Shown here piece by piece: positions 7,001-16,152 of a stretch of 39,796 bases of DNA. Source of the stretch: an uncultured Pelagibacteraceae bacterium (GTDB lineage Bacteria; Pseudomonadota; Alphaproteobacteria; Pelagibacterales; Pelagibacteraceae); NCBI GenBank assembly GCA_902533945.1, contig CACANS010000007.1:1-39796 (forward strand), in the 5' to 3' direction. Below the pieces are notes generated by a model, which had not been told where the DNA came from, did not search any database, and saw nothing but the letters and a program-made list of their open reading frames with translations. Both the position numbers and the translations under genes were made by a program. Every line of letters begins with the position of its first letter. The stretch's first letter is position 1.

Positions 7001-7623
7001 CTAAATTTCTTAATTGCTTCTTCAGGTTTAAATTTTTTATTATTCCAAATGTAACCTGAGATAGCTAAAAAGTTTGCTTTATTCAATAAAAGTTTTTTAT
7101 AATTTTTATTATTAATGCCCCCAATAGCTACAATTGGTATTTTTGTTATTTTTTTAACGAACTTGAGTAGACTGATTGTTGCCTTAAAATTAGTATTTTT
7201 TGTAAATGACTTAAAAAAAGCCCCTATCGCAATGTAATCAGCTTTATCTTGAATTGCTTTATATACTAGTTTCTTTGAGTTGTGACATGTAATTCCAATA
7301 ATTTTTTTTTTTAATATTTTCTTAGCTTTAATTATGCTTGTATCTTTTTGACCCAAATGACAACCATCAGCACCTATTATTTTTGCAACATTAGGATTGT
7401 CATTAATGATAAAATTAACCTTATTTTTTTTGCATATTTCTTTTACTTTTTTTCCAATATAAATAATTTTTTTATTATTTTCTTTTTTTAATCTTAATTG
7501 AAAAAAAAAAATTTTTTTACTTTTAAGAACTAATTCTAAATCTTTAAAAAATTCTTTACTATTAACTATAGATTTTGGAGAAATAAGATATATAAATTTT
7601 TTAGTATTACTAAGCTTTCTCAA
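6997..7623 (-). CDS. thiE: Thiamine-phosphate synthase
   Basis: Joins HMP-pyrophosphate and the thiazole phosphate to make thiamine phosphate (208 aa, TIM barrel). Family motifs occur in order: FFQLRLK near residue 40, FIINDNPNVAKIIGADGCHLGQ, IGITCHN, YIAIGAFFKSFTK, IPIVAIGGI and the late AISGYIW. The start is TTG, overlapping the end of fba by 14 bases; no ATG is available before the conserved barrel. It sits in the glycolysis block whose first gene, transketolase, needs thiamine diphosphate. With thiD elsewhere and no thiC in view, it fits an organism that takes up the pyrimidine precursor. Confidence 0.9.
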   Translation of the reverse strand: MRKLSNTKKFIYLISPKSIVNSKEFFKDLELVLKSKKIFFFQLRLKKENNKKIIYIGKKVKEICKKNKVNFIINDNPNVAKIIGADGCHLGQKDTSIIKAKKILKKKIIGITCHNSKKLVYKAIQDKADYIAIGAFFKSFTKNTNFKATISLLKFVKKITKIPIVAIGGINNKNYKKLLLNKANFLAISGYIWNNKKFKPEEAIKKFR

Positions 7624-8617
7624 TTTGCTCAGTCCATTTTCCTAATGCTGCCATACTACACATTTTGGCTCTGTGGTTAAATATTTTTTGCGTTCCACTA
7701 ACATCATTAGTATTTTTTGACCAATATTTTAGAGCGCTTTGTTGCAAAGCTCTGCCATATGAGTAGGTCATAATGAATTTAGATTTATTCAATTTATTAA
7801 TAGTATCTAAATTTTTTGTTGCCTCAGTTTCAGTTTGTCCACCAGAAAGAAAAGCAATACCAGGAACTTCACTCGGAACGCTATTCATTAGACACTTCAA
7901 TGTAAGGTTTGCAATTTCTTCGGTAGAATATTTCTTATTAGAATTTGAACCTGGTAAAATCATATTTGGTTTTAAAATTACACCTTTAAGATCTATTTTT
8001 TGAAAAATTAATGCATCAAAGCATTTTTTTATTACCTCTGAGGTTTTGTTAAAACAATCCTCTATTGAATGTTTGCCATCCATCAAAACTTCTGGTTCAA
8101 CTATAGGCACCATTCCTGCTTCTTGAACTAAAGCAGAATATCTAGCAAGAGCATGAGCATTAGTATCAATAGCAAGTTTACTAGGAAATTGATCTGATAT
8201 TAAATATACAGCTCTCCATTTGGTAAATCTAGCTCCTAGATCATAATAATTTTTTAGCCTTTCTCTCAGACCGTCTAGTCCTTCAGTAATTTTTTCATTT
8301 TCAGATTTTGCAAGTTTTTTAGCTCCAGTATCTACTTTAATTCCAGGTATTGCTCCCGTTTGGGCAATTATTTCAGGAATTGTTTTACCTTCAAATGTTT
8401 GTCGGATAGTTTCATCGTATAATATTACACCACCTATACAATCCATCATATTTTTTGACGTAAATAAAATACTTCTAAATTTTAACCTGTTTTCTTCAGT
8501 AGATTTAACATTTACAGATCCAAGTCTTTTGGTCATTGTCCCATTACTTTCGTCTGCAGCCAAAATACCTTTTCCAGAAGAGATAATTTTTAAAGCTATT
8601 CTATTTAATTCACTCAT
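7610..8617 (-). CDS. fba: Class I fructose-bisphosphate aldolase
   Basis: Metal-independent aldolase (335 aa) cleaving or forming fructose 1,6-bisphosphate. It is of the eukaryote-like class I type: AADESNGTMTKRL near residue 20-32, the active-site KWR at 133-135 and the Schiff-base lysine K216 in LKPNM. FLSGGQTETEAT follows near residue 255, and there is a tyrosine-rich YSYGRALQQSALKYW late in the protein. Class II aldolase motifs are absent. It overlaps pgk by eight bases and thiE by 14, so translation is likely coupled through the block. Confidence 0.95.
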   Translation of the reverse strand: MSELNRIALKIISSGKGILAADESNGTMTKRLGSVNVKSTEENRLKFRSILFTSKNMMDCIGGVILYDETIRQTFEGKTIPEIIAQTGAIPGIKVDTGAKKLAKSENEKITEGLDGLRERLKNYYDLGARFTKWRAVYLISDQFPSKLAIDTNAHALARYSALVQEAGMVPIVEPEVLMDGKHSIEDCFNKTSEVIKKCFDALIFQKIDLKGVILKPNMILPGSNSNKKYSTEEIANLTLKCLMNSVPSEVPGIAFLSGGQTETEATKNLDTINKLNKSKFIMTYSYGRALQQSALKYWSKNTNDVSGTQKIFNHRAKMCSMAALGKWTEQIEKA

Positions 8618-9797
8618 TATAATTTAAAGATTTTATACCAGGTAAATCTTTTCCTTCAAGGTATTCTAAAAATGCTCCACCTGCAGTTGAAACAAAATTG
8701 AAATCATTAAAAAGTTTTAATTTATTTATTACTGAGACTGTATCTCCACCACCAATTACTGAAAAAATATTTCCTGATTTTGTTTGAGCAGATATTTCTT
8801 TTGCCAGCTCAAAACTTCCAGTTGCAAAATTATCATTCTCAAAATAGCCGGCCGGTCCATTCCACAAAATAGTTTTAGAATTTTTTATTAAATTAATAAT
8901 TTTTCTAATAGTTTTTGATCCAATATCTAAAATTAAATCATCCTTAGCTATTTTATTAACATCTTTATTTTGAGATGAGTCTTCAAAATTTTTTCCTACA
9001 GATACGTCTTCAGGAAATACTATATTACAATTATTTTTTTTACCCAAAGTGAAAATTTCTTCGATAATTTCATCACAATTTTTTTCACACAAAGATTTAC
9101 CTATTTCGTGACCTTTAAATTTAATAATATTATTGGCCATAGCTCCTATGATTATTATATTGTCGAATTTAGTAATCAGATTTCTGATTATTTTTATTTT
9201 TGTTGATATTTTTGACCCTCCAATTAAGCATGTAGTTGGTTTTGTAATTTTAGATGTAATTTTTTTCAGTGCTTCCAACTCTAAAGCTAAGTTAATTCCA
9301 GCATAGGAATCTATATGTTTAGTTATTTGTGAAACTGAAGCATGATTTCTATGTGAACAAGAAAAAGCTTCATTTACATAAAGATCACCTAAACTTGCTA
9401 GTTTTTTGGAAAAAACCAAATCATTTTGTTCTTCTTCTTTATAAAATCTTATGTTTTCAAGCATAACTATTTTTTCATTTTTCTTAAAGATATCATTCTT
9501 TTTAATTTCAAAGATATTTTCATCAACCAATCTTACATTTTCAGACAATTTAGTTGATAGGCTTTTAGATATAGGTTCCAGAGAAAATTTTGAATCTTTT
9601 TTTCCCATAGGTCTACCAACGTGAGAGATTAATATAATTTTAGCTTTTCTTTTAAGTAAAAACTTAATAGTTGGTAATGTTTTGTCTATTCTATTAAAAT
9701 CTTGTATTTTTTCATTTTTTATGGGTACATTTAGATCCAGTCTTAATAATAAAATCTTTTGATCAAGATCAGCAAGATCTTTTTGAATCAATTTCAT
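8610..9797 (-). CDS. pgk: Phosphoglycerate kinase
   Basis: Transfers phosphate between 1,3-bisphosphoglycerate and ADP (395 aa, two Rossmann-like domains). N-terminal substrate residues lie in LLLRLDLNVP and DFNRIDKTLPT, followed by ISHVGRP and ENIRFYKEE. The hinge region contains SKISTKI. The nucleotide domain carries LWNGPAGYFEN and the late VIGGGDTVSVINK plus STAGGAFLEYLEGKDLPG. It overlaps gap by one base and fba by eight. Confidence 0.97.
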   Translation of the reverse strand: MKLIQKDLADLDQKILLLRLDLNVPIKNEKIQDFNRIDKTLPTIKFLLKRKAKIILISHVGRPMGKKDSKFSLEPISKSLSTKLSENVRLVDENIFEIKKNDIFKKNEKIVMLENIRFYKEEEQNDLVFSKKLASLGDLYVNEAFSCSHRNHASVSQITKHIDSYAGINLALELEALKKITSKITKPTTCLIGGSKISTKIKIIRNLITKFDNIIIIGAMANNIIKFKGHEIGKSLCEKNCDEIIEEIFTLGKKNNCNIVFPEDVSVGKNFEDSSQNKDVNKIAKDDLILDIGSKTIRKIINLIKNSKTILWNGPAGYFENDNFATGSFELAKEISAQTKSGNIFSVIGGGDTVSVINKLKLFNDFNFVSTAGGAFLEYLEGKDLPGIKSLNYNE

Positions 9798-10804
9798 TAA
9801 ACTTTTTTATGAATATATTTAACCAAATCACACATTCTATTAGAGAAGCCCCACTCATTATCGTACCAAGCTGAAATTTTACCCATTCCTTTTCCAACTA
9901 CCTTTGTTAAAGATAAATCTACTATAGCTGAATTAGAATTATGATTAAAATCTATTGAAACAAGTTTTTCATTTGTGACATCTAATACTCCTTTTAAATC
10001 GTTTTTTGATGATTTTGTTAAACAGTCATTTATTTTATCAATAGTTAAATTTTTATTAGTACAAAAAACGAATTCAATTAATGATACATTAGGAACAGGT
10101 ACTCTCATTGCAACACCTTCTAGTTTCCCTTTAAGATCTGGTATTATTTCTCCAATCGATTTTGATGCACCCGTCGACGTTGGAACAATAGATTGTACAG
10201 CGGATCGCGCTCTTCTCGGATCTTTATGAGAATTATCTAAAATTCTTTGATCATTTGTGAATGCATGAATTGTTGTCATAAAACCTTTATCTATTTTAAA
10301 ATTATTATTTATTACACTTGCTACTGGAGCCAGGCAGTTTGTAGTACAAGAGGATGCTGAAATAATTCTATCTTTTTTACTTAAACTTTTTTCGTTAACA
10401 CCGTACACTATTGTTTTGTCAGGTTTTTTACAAGGAGCTGAAACAATTACTTTTTTTGCTCCATTTTTTAAATGAATTTTTAGTTTATCTTTAGAATTAA
10501 ATTTTCCTGTACATTCAAGAACATAGTCCACCTTATATTTCTTCCAATTTATTTTTGTTAGTTCAGCATGTTGAGAATATGTAATTTTTTTTCCATTTAA
10601 AATTAAATTTTTATAATCATGTTTAACTTTAAAATTATATTTTCCATGCACAGAATCGTATTTTAGTAGTGAACTTACAACTTCTATATTTGCTCTATTA
10701 TTAATATGTTTAATTTCAATTTTATTTGATTTTTTTTCTATCAAAGATCTCAATACCATTCTTCCTATTCTTCCAAGACCATTTATTCCCACTTTAATTG
10801 TCAT
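9797..10804 (-). CDS. gap: Glyceraldehyde-3-phosphate dehydrogenase
   Basis: Interconverts glyceraldehyde-3-phosphate and 1,3-bisphosphoglycerate (335 aa). The Rossmann motif GINGLGRIGRMVLRS opens the protein. The catalytic cysteine is C153 in SASSCTTNCLAP, with TTIHAFTNDQ after it and WYDNEWGFSNRM near the end. The coenzyme-specificity position is unusual: where NAD enzymes read IND, this reads INNR (N36, R37), which may allow NADP(H). It overlaps tkt and pgk by one base each. A role in gluconeogenesis or the reversed direction is possible but not shown. Confidence 0.96.
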   Translation of the reverse strand: MTIKVGINGLGRIGRMVLRSLIEKKSNKIEIKHINNRANIEVVSSLLKYDSVHGKYNFKVKHDYKNLILNGKKITYSQHAELTKINWKKYKVDYVLECTGKFNSKDKLKIHLKNGAKKVIVSAPCKKPDKTIVYGVNEKSLSKKDRIISASSCTTNCLAPVASVINNNFKIDKGFMTTIHAFTNDQRILDNSHKDPRRARSAVQSIVPTSTGASKSIGEIIPDLKGKLEGVAMRVPVPNVSLIEFVFCTNKNLTIDKINDCLTKSSKNDLKGVLDVTNEKLVSIDFNHNSNSAIVDLSLTKVVGKGMGKISAWYDNEWGFSNRMCDLVKYIHKKV

Positions 10805-12744
10805 TAAAATCCTTTTTTTATTTTTTTTATAATATCTTCAACTGTTATTTTATAATTTTTGTAAAGTTTTAAATAAGGAGCACTTTTTCCAAATTCATTA
10901 ATGCCAATAGCTATTCCTTTTTCACCTACATATTTTTTCCAATAATCCGTAATAGATGCCTCTATAGAAACTATATTATTTGTTTCATTTAATATTTCAT
11001 TTTTGTAAGATGAATTTTGAATATCAAATAATTCATGGCATGGCATAGATATAACTTTTGAATAAATATTTTCTGTGGCTAATTTATGACTAACTTCCAT
11101 AGCAAGACCAACTTCAGATCCACTTGATAGAATTGTAAAATTTATATTTTTATTGGTTCTCATAATTTCGTAAGCTCCTTTTGAGCATTTATTCATTTTT
11201 TCGTGTCTTAATCTGACGGGTTTAACTTTCTGCCTTGTTAGAGCTATAGCACTTGGAAAATCTTTTGCTTCCAAAGCCAACTGCCAACATTCAAATGTTT
11301 CAATTGTATCGGCTGGTCTAAAAACTTTTAAATTAGGAATTGATCTCAAAGATACAAGATGTTCTATTGGTTGATGTGTTGGCCCATCTTCTCCAAGTCC
11401 AATAGAGTCGTGACTAAATACATATATAACTTTTTGTTTCATCAAAGCAGATAAACGGATAGATGGTTTACAATAGTCACTAAAAATTAAAAAAGTTCCC
11501 CCATAAGGAATTAGATTGCTATGAAGTGCAATCCCGTTCATTACACCGCTCATAGCATGTTCTCTTACTCCATAATGGATATAATTACCTTTAAAATTAC
11601 CAGACTTGATTATCTTATGATTTATAGTTTTTGTATTATTTGATCCTGTTAAATCAGCAGACCCACCAATTAAGTTTTTTAAATCAATTAATTCTAAAAA
11701 TTGTTCTGAAGATTTTCTAGTAGCGATTGCTACTTGATTTTTTAATAATTTTTCTTTTTCTTTAATAATTAAATTACTTAATTTAATTTTTTTATAAAAA
11801 TTTTTTATTTTATTTTTATTTATTTTTTTCCATTTATTCTCTATTTTTTCTCCTTTTTTTCCAATTTCTCTCCATTCATTTAAAATATTTTTTGGAATAA
11901 AAAACGGATTGTATTTCCAATTTAATTTTTTTCTTACCAATCTTACTTCTTCACTCCCCAAAGGGCTACCATGCACAGATGCGGTACCAGCTTTATTCGG
12001 CGATCCATAACCAATTTTAGTTTTACAGGATATGATGGTAGGTTTTTTTGAATTTTGAGCTTTTCTTAAAGATTTAAATATTTGTTTTTCATTATGGCCG
12101 TTAATTGAAATAAAATTCCATCCATAACTTTCAAATCTTTTTTTAAAGTTATCAGAGACTGCCAAACTCGTTGGTCCATCTATAGATATAGAATTATTAT
12201 CAAACAATAAAATTAAATTTTTTAATTTTAAATGACCCGCTAGACTCATAGCTTCATGACTAATTCCTTCCATTAAACATCCATCTCCAGCCAAAACATA
12301 TGTTTTGTGATTAAACATTTTTTTACCATATCTGCTTTTTAAAATTTCTTCTGCAATTGCAAAACCTACTGCATTAGAAATTCCTTGTCCCAAAGGTCCT
12401 GTTGTGGTTTCAATGCCAGAATTTTTTTCATATTCTGGGTGACCAGCACATATAGAATTTAATTGTCTGAAATTTTGAATGTCTTTTAAACTTATACTTT
12501 TATAACCGCACAAATATAAGGAAGAATACAACAGCATTGAACCATGCCCTGCTGATAAAACAAATCTATCTCTATTTAACCAACTAGGATTTTTTGGGTT
12601 AAAATTTAAAAAATTTTTAAATAAACTCGTAACAACTTCAGCCATACCCATTGGCAAACCTGGATGTCCTGATTTTGCTTTTTCCACAGCATCTATGGAT
12701 AAAAACCTAATGGCATTAGATAAATCTTTATATTTTATGGTCAA
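10804..12744 (-). CDS. tkt: Transketolase
   Basis: Thiamine diphosphate enzyme of the pentose phosphate pathway moving two-carbon units between sugar phosphates (646 aa). Motifs seen in order: [13 protein letters not shown] at residues 25-37, [16 protein letters not shown], the ThDP/metal motif [29 protein letters not shown], and in the pyrimidine-binding domain [13 protein letters not shown] and [15 protein letters not shown]. The start is TTG with an AGGA six bases upstream; the next ATG would delete conserved residues. It heads the tkt-gap-pgk-fba run and is divergent from the coiled-coil gene. The segment around residues 275-330 is very lysine-rich. Confidence 0.96.
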   Translation of the reverse strand: MTIKYKDLSNAIRFLSIDAVEKAKSGHPGLPMGMAEVVTSLFKNFLNFNPKNPSWLNRDRFVLSAGHGSMLLYSSLYLCGYKSISLKDIQNFRQLNSICAGHPEYEKNSGIETTTGPLGQGISNAVGFAIAEEILKSRYGKKMFNHKTYVLAGDGCLMEGISHEAMSLAGHLKLKNLILLFDNNSISIDGPTSLAVSDNFKKRFESYGWNFISINGHNEKQIFKSLRKAQNSKKPTIISCKTKIGYGSPNKAGTASVHGSPLGSEEVRLVRKKLNWKYNPFFIPKNILNEWREIGKKGEKIENKWKKINKNKIKNFYKKIKLSNLIIKEKEKLLKNQVAIATRKSSEQFLELIDLKNLIGGSADLTGSNNTKTINHKIIKSGNFKGNYIHYGVREHAMSGVMNGIALHSNLIPYGGTFLIFSDYCKPSIRLSALMKQKVIYVFSHDSIGLGEDGPTHQPIEHLVSLRSIPNLKVFRPADTIETFECWQLALEAKDFPSAIALTRQKVKPVRLRHEKMNKCSKGAYEIMRTNKNINFTILSSGSEVGLAMEVSHKLATENIYSKVISMPCHELFDIQNSSYKNEILNETNNIVSIEASITDYWKKYVGEKGIAIGINEFGKSAPYLKLYKNYKITVEDIIKKIKKGF

Positions 12745-12796
12745 ATTTGATCCTATGTAGACTCAGATGATTCAATTTAATAATATAGATATATAT

Positions 12797-13120
12797 ATGA
12801 AAACTTATTTTGAAAAAGCAGAAAAATTAAATGTTGCTTTAAAAAGATTAAAATCTTTCGATTTATCTAAATCACATGATAAAGATGATTTTAATGATTT
12901 AGTAAGTCAGAAAAATCAATTAGAGATTGAAAAAAAAGATCTAGAAACTAAATTCCAAAAATTAGAAGAGCAATATAACGAATTAAAAGAAAAATTTAAC
13001 AATATTGATAAATCTAACTTTCTCAAGTTAAAGAAAGAAAAGGAAATTTCAGAAAAGATTGATGAATTAAACCAAGAAACTGATAGTTTGATGGGTGAAA
13101 TAGATAAATGGCAAATGTAA
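12797..13120 (+). CDS. Small coiled-coil protein upstream of zapA
   Basis: A 107-residue, almost entirely alpha-helical, charged protein. A short N-terminus (KAEKLNVALKRLKSF) is followed by a long heptad-rich coiled coil from about residue 30 to the end. There is no membrane or export signal. It resembles in size, composition and position the DUF4164-like proteins found just before zapA in alphaproteobacteria, but I cannot confirm the family. The start at 12797 is preferred because it leaves about 50 bases for the divergent promoters; an in-frame ATG at 12767 would add ten residues. Its end overlaps zapA by 13 bases, suggesting a division-related role, by context only. Confidence 0.7.
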   Translation: MKTYFEKAEKLNVALKRLKSFDLSKSHDKDDFNDLVSQKNQLEIEKKDLETKFQKLEEQYNELKEKFNNIDKSNFLKLKKEKEISEKIDELNQETDSLMGEIDKWQM

Positions 13121-13554
13121 ACATTAAATTTAATGGAAAAGAATATTTGCTATCCTGCGAAGATGGCCAGGAAGAACATTTAGAAGAATTGGCAAATAAT
13201 TTAAATATTAAATTTGAAGAACTAAGATCAACCCTAGGTAATATTGGAGAAAATAGACTTTTATTAATTACTTCAATTAAAGTAATGGACGAATATTACG
13301 ATACAAAAAAAAAGGTATTTGAAAAAAAAAACGAAATTGAAAAGATAACTAATAAATTTAAAGAATTAAAAACTTTGGTTTATGATTATAAAAAAAATCA
13401 AGAAGATCAAATAAAAAAATTAAAAAATGATTATACTGAGCTTGAAGACTTAATTTCTAAAAATAAAAAGAATTATGAACAAGTTTTAGACGATGCTGCA
13501 AACCAAATAGAAGAATTTTTGAATAATATTGATAATCAAAATTCAGTTCAATAA
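13108..13554 (+). CDS. zapA: Cell division protein ZapA
   Basis: FtsZ-associated protein that crosslinks Z-ring filaments (148 aa). The N-terminal globular domain shows the family pattern: VNIKFNGKEYLLSCEDGQEE, then LEELANNLNIKFEELR and the conserved GENRLLLITSIKVMDEYY. The remaining 75 residues form a long coiled coil rich in K and E, longer than in E. coli ZapA but usual for alphaproteobacteria. It overlaps the preceding coiled-coil gene and precedes fthC by nine bases, the classical zapA-fthC neighbourhood. Confidence 0.88.
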   Translation: MANVNIKFNGKEYLLSCEDGQEEHLEELANNLNIKFEELRSTLGNIGENRLLLITSIKVMDEYYDTKKKVFEKKNEIEKITNKFKELKTLVYDYKKNQEDQIKKLKNDYTELEDLISKNKKNYEQVLDDAANQIEEFLNNIDNQNSVQ

Positions 13555-13563
13555 AATAATTAA

Positions 13564-14112
13564 GTGAATAAAACTAAACTTAGAAAAAAATTTATAAGTT
13601 TAAGAAAAAATAAAAATATATTTAATATAGAAATAAAAAAAGAAATTTTGAAAATTATTTCAAATAAATTTGTTTTTAAAAATAAGACTATAGCGGGTTA
13701 TTTTCCAGTTAATCATGAAATAAGCATAATAAATTTGCTTAAAGATTTAGAAAAGAAAAATAATAAAATAGTTTTTCCCAGAATAAAAAATAATAATTTA
13801 ATGGAATTTTATAGATGGAACAAAATTGATTTTTTAACAACTAATAATTTTGGAATACCTGAGCCCAATATGTCTAAAAAAGTAGAAAAACCAGATATAA
13901 TCTTTATTCCTATAGTTGCCTTTGATAATTATAAAAATCGATTAGGCTATGGAGGTGGATTTTATGATAGATATTTGGAAAGGATAGAAAAGAAGAAAAA
14001 AGTAATTAAAATTGGTTGTGCTTTTTCTTTTCAAAAAATTAATAAATTACCCATAGAAGATTATGATAAAAAATTAGATTTAATTATTACAGAAAAAAAA
14101 ATTATATTATGA
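13564..14112 (+). CDS. fthC: 5-formyltetrahydrofolate cyclo-ligase
   Basis: ATP-dependent enzyme converting 5-formyl-THF to 5,10-methenyl-THF (182 aa, YgfA family). The N-terminal basic segment (KLRKKFISLRKN) and IAGYFPVNHEISI are typical, and the ATP-binding motif RLGYGGGFYDRYL lies near residue 123-135 followed by IGCAFSFQ. The start is GTG. It ends in an ATGA overlap with the phosphoesterase gene. The zapA gap is only nine bases, so the 6S RNA gene often found here is not at this site. Confidence 0.9.
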   Translation: MNKTKLRKKFISLRKNKNIFNIEIKKEILKIISNKFVFKNKTIAGYFPVNHEISIINLLKDLEKKNNKIVFPRIKNNNLMEFYRWNKIDFLTTNNFGIPEPNMSKKVEKPDIIFIPIVAFDNYKNRLGYGGGFYDRYLERIEKKKKVIKIGCAFSFQKINKLPIEDYDKKLDLIITEKKIIL

Positions 14113-14912
14113 AAATACTTTTTTTAGGTGATGTAGTTGGAAATTCCGGATGTCTTGCGATTAAAGAAAATTTACCAAAAATAATCAATGATTATTCTGT
14201 TGATTTTACAATAGTTAATGGAGAAAATTCCGCAAGTAGTGGAGTTGGGATAACTGAAGAAATAGTTAAAAATTTTTTTTCAGTGGGTGTAGATGTTATT
14301 ACTTCAGGAAATCATGTTTGGGATGAAAAAGAAATTATGAATTTTATTGATAATGAAAATAGATTGTTAAGACCAATAAATTTAATAGAAAATTCTCCAG
14401 GAAAAGGTTTTGGAATTTTTTTATCAAAAAATAAAAAAAAAATTGGAGTATTAAATTTAATGGGAAATATTTTTATGAAAAAATGTGAAGATGTATTTGT
14501 GGCTGCAGAAAATTTTCAAAAAAAGTATAGATTAAAAAAAGACTACGATTTTCTTGTTGTAGATTTTCATGGAGAAATAACAAGTGAAAAAATGGCAATG
14601 GGAAATTTTTTTGATAGCAAAGCAAGTTTATTTGTTGGTACTCATACTCATGTGCCAACTAATGATGCAAGAATTTTAGAAAACGGAACAGGATATCAAA
14701 CTGATGCAGGAATGTGTGGTGATTACGATTCTGTAATAGGAATGAATAAAAATAACTCATTAAATAAGTTTATGAAAAAAGATTCTAAAAAGCATTTCCC
14801 ATCCGAAGGAGTAGCTACATTATGTGGAACTTTAGTTGAGTGTGATGACGAAACAGGACTTGCAATCAAAATTGAAACTTTTATTTCCGGTAGAATTTTA
14901 AAAAATTGTTAA
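14109..14912 (+). CDS. ymdB: YmdB-type metallophosphoesterase (TIGR00282)
   Basis: A dinuclear-metal phosphoesterase of the YmdB/TIGR00282 family (267 aa), known in some bacteria to hydrolyse 2',3'-cyclic nucleotides. Metal ligands sit in FLGDVVGNSG, VNGENSASSGVGITEE, TSGNHVWDEKEI, VDFHGEITSEKMAMG and VGTHTHVPTNDA. The late TDAGMCGDYDSVIGM is also characteristic. It overlaps fthC by four bases and precedes yebC by eight. The family is clear, the physiological substrate here is not. Confidence 0.87.
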   Translation: MKILFLGDVVGNSGCLAIKENLPKIINDYSVDFTIVNGENSASSGVGITEEIVKNFFSVGVDVITSGNHVWDEKEIMNFIDNENRLLRPINLIENSPGKGFGIFLSKNKKKIGVLNLMGNIFMKKCEDVFVAAENFQKKYRLKKDYDFLVVDFHGEITSEKMAMGNFFDSKASLFVGTHTHVPTNDARILENGTGYQTDAGMCGDYDSVIGMNKNNSLNKFMKKDSKKHFPSEGVATLCGTLVECDDETGLAIKIETFISGRILKNC

Positions 14913-14920
14913 TTTAATTT

Positions 14921-15652
14921 ATGGCAGGACATTCTCATTGGGCTGGAATTAAACATAAGAAAGGAAAAGCAGATAAACAAAAATCAAAAATATTTTCAAA
15001 ATTATCAAGAGAGATTACAGTCGCTGCAAAACTAGGAGATTCAAACGTTGAAATGAATTCAAGATTAAGAGCTGCGATTCAGTCAGCTCGTGCAGCAAAT
15101 ATGCCTAAAGAAAATATTGAAAGAGCAATTGATAAATCCAATAATTCTAATGGAGAAGATTTTGAAAGTTTAAGATACGAAGGTTTTGGACCTTCAAAAA
15201 TTGCAGTTATAATAGAAACATTGACAGATAATAAAAATAGAACTGCCTCTAACATTAGAACTATATTTCAAAAAAATGACGGATCATTTGGTACAACAGG
15301 ATCTGCATCACATAATTTTATCCAAATTGGGATAATAAAAATTAGCAAAGATGAAATTTCAGACGAAAAAATTTTAGATCTAGCAAGTGATGCTGGAGCT
15401 CAAGAATGTTTTTCTTTTAATGATTTTCATGAAATTCAGTGCAATAAAAATGAATTATATAATATTAAACAAAAATTAGAATATGAAATTAAGAATTTTT
15501 TATTAACGAATATACAGTGGAGACCAATAAATAAAATTAAACTAACTAAAGATGCGGAAGATAAAGTAATACGTTTTATAGAGTCTTTAAATGATGATGA
15601 TGATGTGCAAAATGTGTATACTAATTTAGATTTAATGAGAGATATTAGTTGA
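14921..15652 (+). CDS. yebC: YebC/PmpR family protein
   Basis: A 243-residue YebC/TACO1 family protein. Members have been described as DNA-binding regulators and, more recently, as translation factors at proline-rich sites, so either role is possible. The diagnostic N-terminus AGHSHWAGIKHKKGKADKQK is followed by SKIFSKLSREITVAAKLGD and PKENIERAIDK. A central EGFGPSKIAVIIETLTDNKNR and the late NVYTNLDL follow. Its stop overlaps the ATG of the RuvC-like gene by one base. Confidence 0.94.
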   Translation: MAGHSHWAGIKHKKGKADKQKSKIFSKLSREITVAAKLGDSNVEMNSRLRAAIQSARAANMPKENIERAIDKSNNSNGEDFESLRYEGFGPSKIAVIIETLTDNKNRTASNIRTIFQKNDGSFGTTGSASHNFIQIGIIKISKDEISDEKILDLASDAGAQECFSFNDFHEIQCNKNELYNIKQKLEYEIKNFLLTNIQWRPINKIKLTKDAEDKVIRFIESLNDDDDVQNVYTNLDLMRDIS

Positions 15653-16152
15653 TGTATATAATTGGTATAGATCCAGGAATAACTGGTGCAATTTGTTTTT
15701 TTGAAAATGGCAAAGTTTTAGATGTAATAGAAATGCCTAATATGCCTGAAGGAAAAAAAAATAAAAAACAGGTAAATGGTGCTCAAATTACAAATGAAAT
15801 TTTATCGAGAATAGAAGCAAAAGATAAAACAAAAATAAAAGTTGTTATCGAACAAGTATCTGCAATGCCAGGTCAAGGTGTTACAAGTATGTTTAATTTT
15901 GGTCAGTCATTTGGTGTATTAAAAGGAATCTGTTCTGCTCTTCAACTTTCAATGTTTTTTGTTAGACCTGCAAAGTGGAAAAAATACCACAATTTAATAA
16001 ACTCACAAAAAGATTCTAGTAGAACTAAAGCTATAGAAATTTTTCCATATATATCTCATAAATTATCAAGAAAAAAAGATTCAAACAAAGCTGATGCTAT
16101 ACTAATTTCTAGCTTTTTTTACAAAAGTTTAGATTTTAATGAGAATAAATAG
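15652..16152 (+). CDS. RuvC-like Holliday junction resolvase (phage-type)
   Basis: Predicted RNase H-fold nuclease of the RuvC superfamily (166 aa). The first strand gives IIGIDPGITGA with D7, matching catalytic D7 of E. coli RuvC. E67 lies in VVIEQVSAMPGQG, and late acidic residues D143 and D148 lie in KKDSNKADAILIS. VTSMFNFGQSFGVLKGI and FFVRPAKWKK resemble the short RuvC-like proteins common in phages more than cellular RuvC. It stands directly after yebC, the usual position of ruvC, but ruvA and ruvB do not follow; tolQ is next. A TTG three bases upstream is in frame, but the ATG overlapping the yebC stop is preferred. The resolvase function is inferred. Confidence 0.78.
   Translation: MYIIGIDPGITGAICFFENGKVLDVIEMPNMPEGKKNKKQVNGAQITNEILSRIEAKDKTKIKVVIEQVSAMPGQGVTSMFNFGQSFGVLKGICSALQLSMFFVRPAKWKKYHNLINSQKDSSRTKAIEIFPYISHKLSRKKDSNKADAILISSFFYKSLDFNENK

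Noticed and set aside
6990..7630. TPP riboswitch before thiE
   Set aside because: thiE overlaps fba by 14 bases and no thi-box-like sequence was recognised upstream; thiD likewise starts one base after glmM.
13555..13563. 6S RNA gene between zapA and fthC
   Set aside because: 6S RNA is often found near this gene pair, but the gap is only nine bases here, so it must be elsewhere if present.
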